A DNA stretch of 64,000 nucleotides from NCBI GenBank assembly GCA_019925095.2, contig CM034409.1:4095001-4159000 (forward strand), written 5' to 3'. Positions 63,297-64,000 of this stretch are shown in pieces. The translations under genes and the position numbers were made by a program. Under the pieces are notes generated by a model. That model made no database searches. It worked only from the letters and a program-made list of their open reading frames with translations, and was not told where the DNA came from. Numbering within the stretch: position 1 is the stretch's first letter; each line of letters begins with the position of its first letter. Source of the stretch: Dendrolimus kikuchii. Its lineage: Eukaryota > Arthropoda > Insecta > Lepidoptera > Lasiocampidae.

Positions 63297-63492
63297 TAAA
63301 TAGTGAATGCGGCGTTGAGGCAAGCAATAGACCAATTCATCGTGACCCTTGGACCGTATACTTGGAGTACTACAGAAGATACCGGTCAGATCCTGGAAGC
63401 GATCACCTGACGACGGTTCATTGTGCTGGTACTCTAATAGACAACAAGCATATTGTCACAGCAGCTCACTGCCTTAAGGCTAAATTCAGCAG
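63297..63492 (+). CDS. Serine protease (S1/trypsin-like), internal exon
   Basis: A 196 bp exon, about 65 codons, with a splice acceptor (TGTCCTCTTTATTCACAG, ending 63296) and donor (AG-GTAAGAAA, from 63493). It encodes the start of a chymotrypsin-fold domain: ECGVEASNR, DPWTVYLEYY, HCAGTLIDNKHIVTAAHC. The His in TAAHC is the catalytic His57, and the two Cys around it form the conserved loop. The Asp and Ser of the triad would be on later exons outside the window. The Cys in ECG may be the linker Cys that joins pro-domain and catalytic domain in insect clip-type proteases. The usual R-IVGG activation site is not visible between ECG and PW (NRPIHRDPW instead), so this may be an atypical or inactive-zymogen member. 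The exon starts and ends inside codons (one base missing at the start, two left at the end). Confidence 0.8.
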
Positions 63493-64000
63493 GTAAGAAA
63501 ATAAATTAATATAATTCATTAATATTGCATAAGTATTTTATCTATAGTCCTTAAAGATGTACCGTTGCATCTTATAAAAAAGAATATACAAATAGCCAAT
63601 GACACCTAGTAATGTCTGTCAAAGTATGTCACTGTCCAGGGTATTTAAAGTTGAACTATCAGCTCTAGATTGGCAGTTCGAAATTACTGGCCAAATTGCT
63701 AGTTTACCTTCTTTTTCCTATTTAAATCACCTGGATTTTCTATACACACGACATTGGCAAAATCAATGTATAAATGGCATTGCAGCCATGATTAAAAAAA
63801 ACTATCAGCTGATCAAAATTTCTTTTATCAATATTATTATCTAAATTTCAAACCTTTCTGTAAGTTTATTAAATTATTACGCGTTTCCGCTGGGGACCAA
63901 GGCTAGCCTTCTATTGCTTTAAGAAAACCTGATAACATTTTCCAGACGCGGAATACTAGAGCTATATCACCTCATTTCTGAACTGTATGAATTGTACTGA
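63493..64000 (+). other. Presumed intron after the protease exon
   Basis: It starts with a GTAAGAAA donor. No convincing next exon is seen before the window ends. An AG at about 63945 (ATTTTCCAG) would give 18 codons and then a stop, without protease features. The 81-codon frame at 63599-63844 has no motif and is probably intronic. Confidence 0.5.

Noticed and set aside
63946..64000. Second protease exon after an ATTTTCCAG acceptor
   Set aside because: In the frame required by the previous exon it reads 18 codons without protease motifs and then a stop at the window edge, so it is not supported.

Overview
This 64 kb window looks like an AT-rich, repeat-dense segment of a lepidopteran (moth or butterfly) nuclear genome. 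The inference rests on the repeat repertoire: RTE-clade retrotransposon ends finishing in TATG repeats, short non-autonomous Helitrons ending in CTAG-T, a tRNA-derived SINE with clear A and B boxes, and a roughly 320 bp LINE-tailed repeat present in about 25 copies. No species can be named from the sequence. I see no ribosomal RNA, no intact tRNA gene, no CRISPR array and no bacterial-type operon.

Genes. One complete protein-coding gene is convincing: a single-exon beta-1,3-galactosyltransferase-like enzyme of family GT31 at 38900-40012 (+). A second real gene is only touched: one internal exon of an S1 (trypsin-like) serine protease with the catalytic His lies at 63297-63492 (+), near the right edge. 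Three weaker exon candidates lie on the minus strand: a signal-peptide-bearing first exon at 3787-4012, a 45-codon terminal exon at 46108-46241, and a short signal-peptide ORF with a TATA box at about 49357-49606. A decayed mariner transposase occupies 59004-60030.

Names used below: 'T320' is the roughly 320 bp repeat running from a conserved GTGCAGGAACGGAG start to a poly(A)-like tail; 'T320-B' is a subfamily with a different 3' end. 'RTE-A' is the retrotransposon whose C-terminal coding end (MLRWFGHVERM type) is scattered 12 times; 'RTE-B' is a second RTE (MLRWMCGVTRMDKVRN type). Layout: 0-8.7 kb, T320, RTE-A, SINE and Helitron copies; 9-14 kb, Helitrons, a solo LTR and nested RTE-A; 14.9-19.3 kb, a dense T320 cluster; 19.6-20.7 kb, a 154 bp tandem array; 20.9-26 kb, an interrupted Helitron and a tandem duplication riddled with insertions; 26-38 kb, T320, solo LTRs, RTE and Helitrons; 38.9-40.0 kb, the glycosyltransferase; 41-45 kb, nested transposons including a three-level nest; 45.5-50.4 kb, AT-rich and repeat-poor; 50.4-58.8 kb, foldback/MITE elements and a Helitron with a five-unit minisatellite; 58.9-60.2 kb, mariner; 61-63 kb, T320 and RTE-A; then the protease exon.

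The genes show no functional link. The most interesting structures are transposon-borne: Helitrons repeatedly carry a TAGGTGGCGCTG motif that resembles a CTCF core site (five tandem copies in one element), and T320 shares its 3' end with the C-terminal codons of a LINE preserved at 60955-61155. Several insertions can be dated relative to each other because nests and target duplications are readable.
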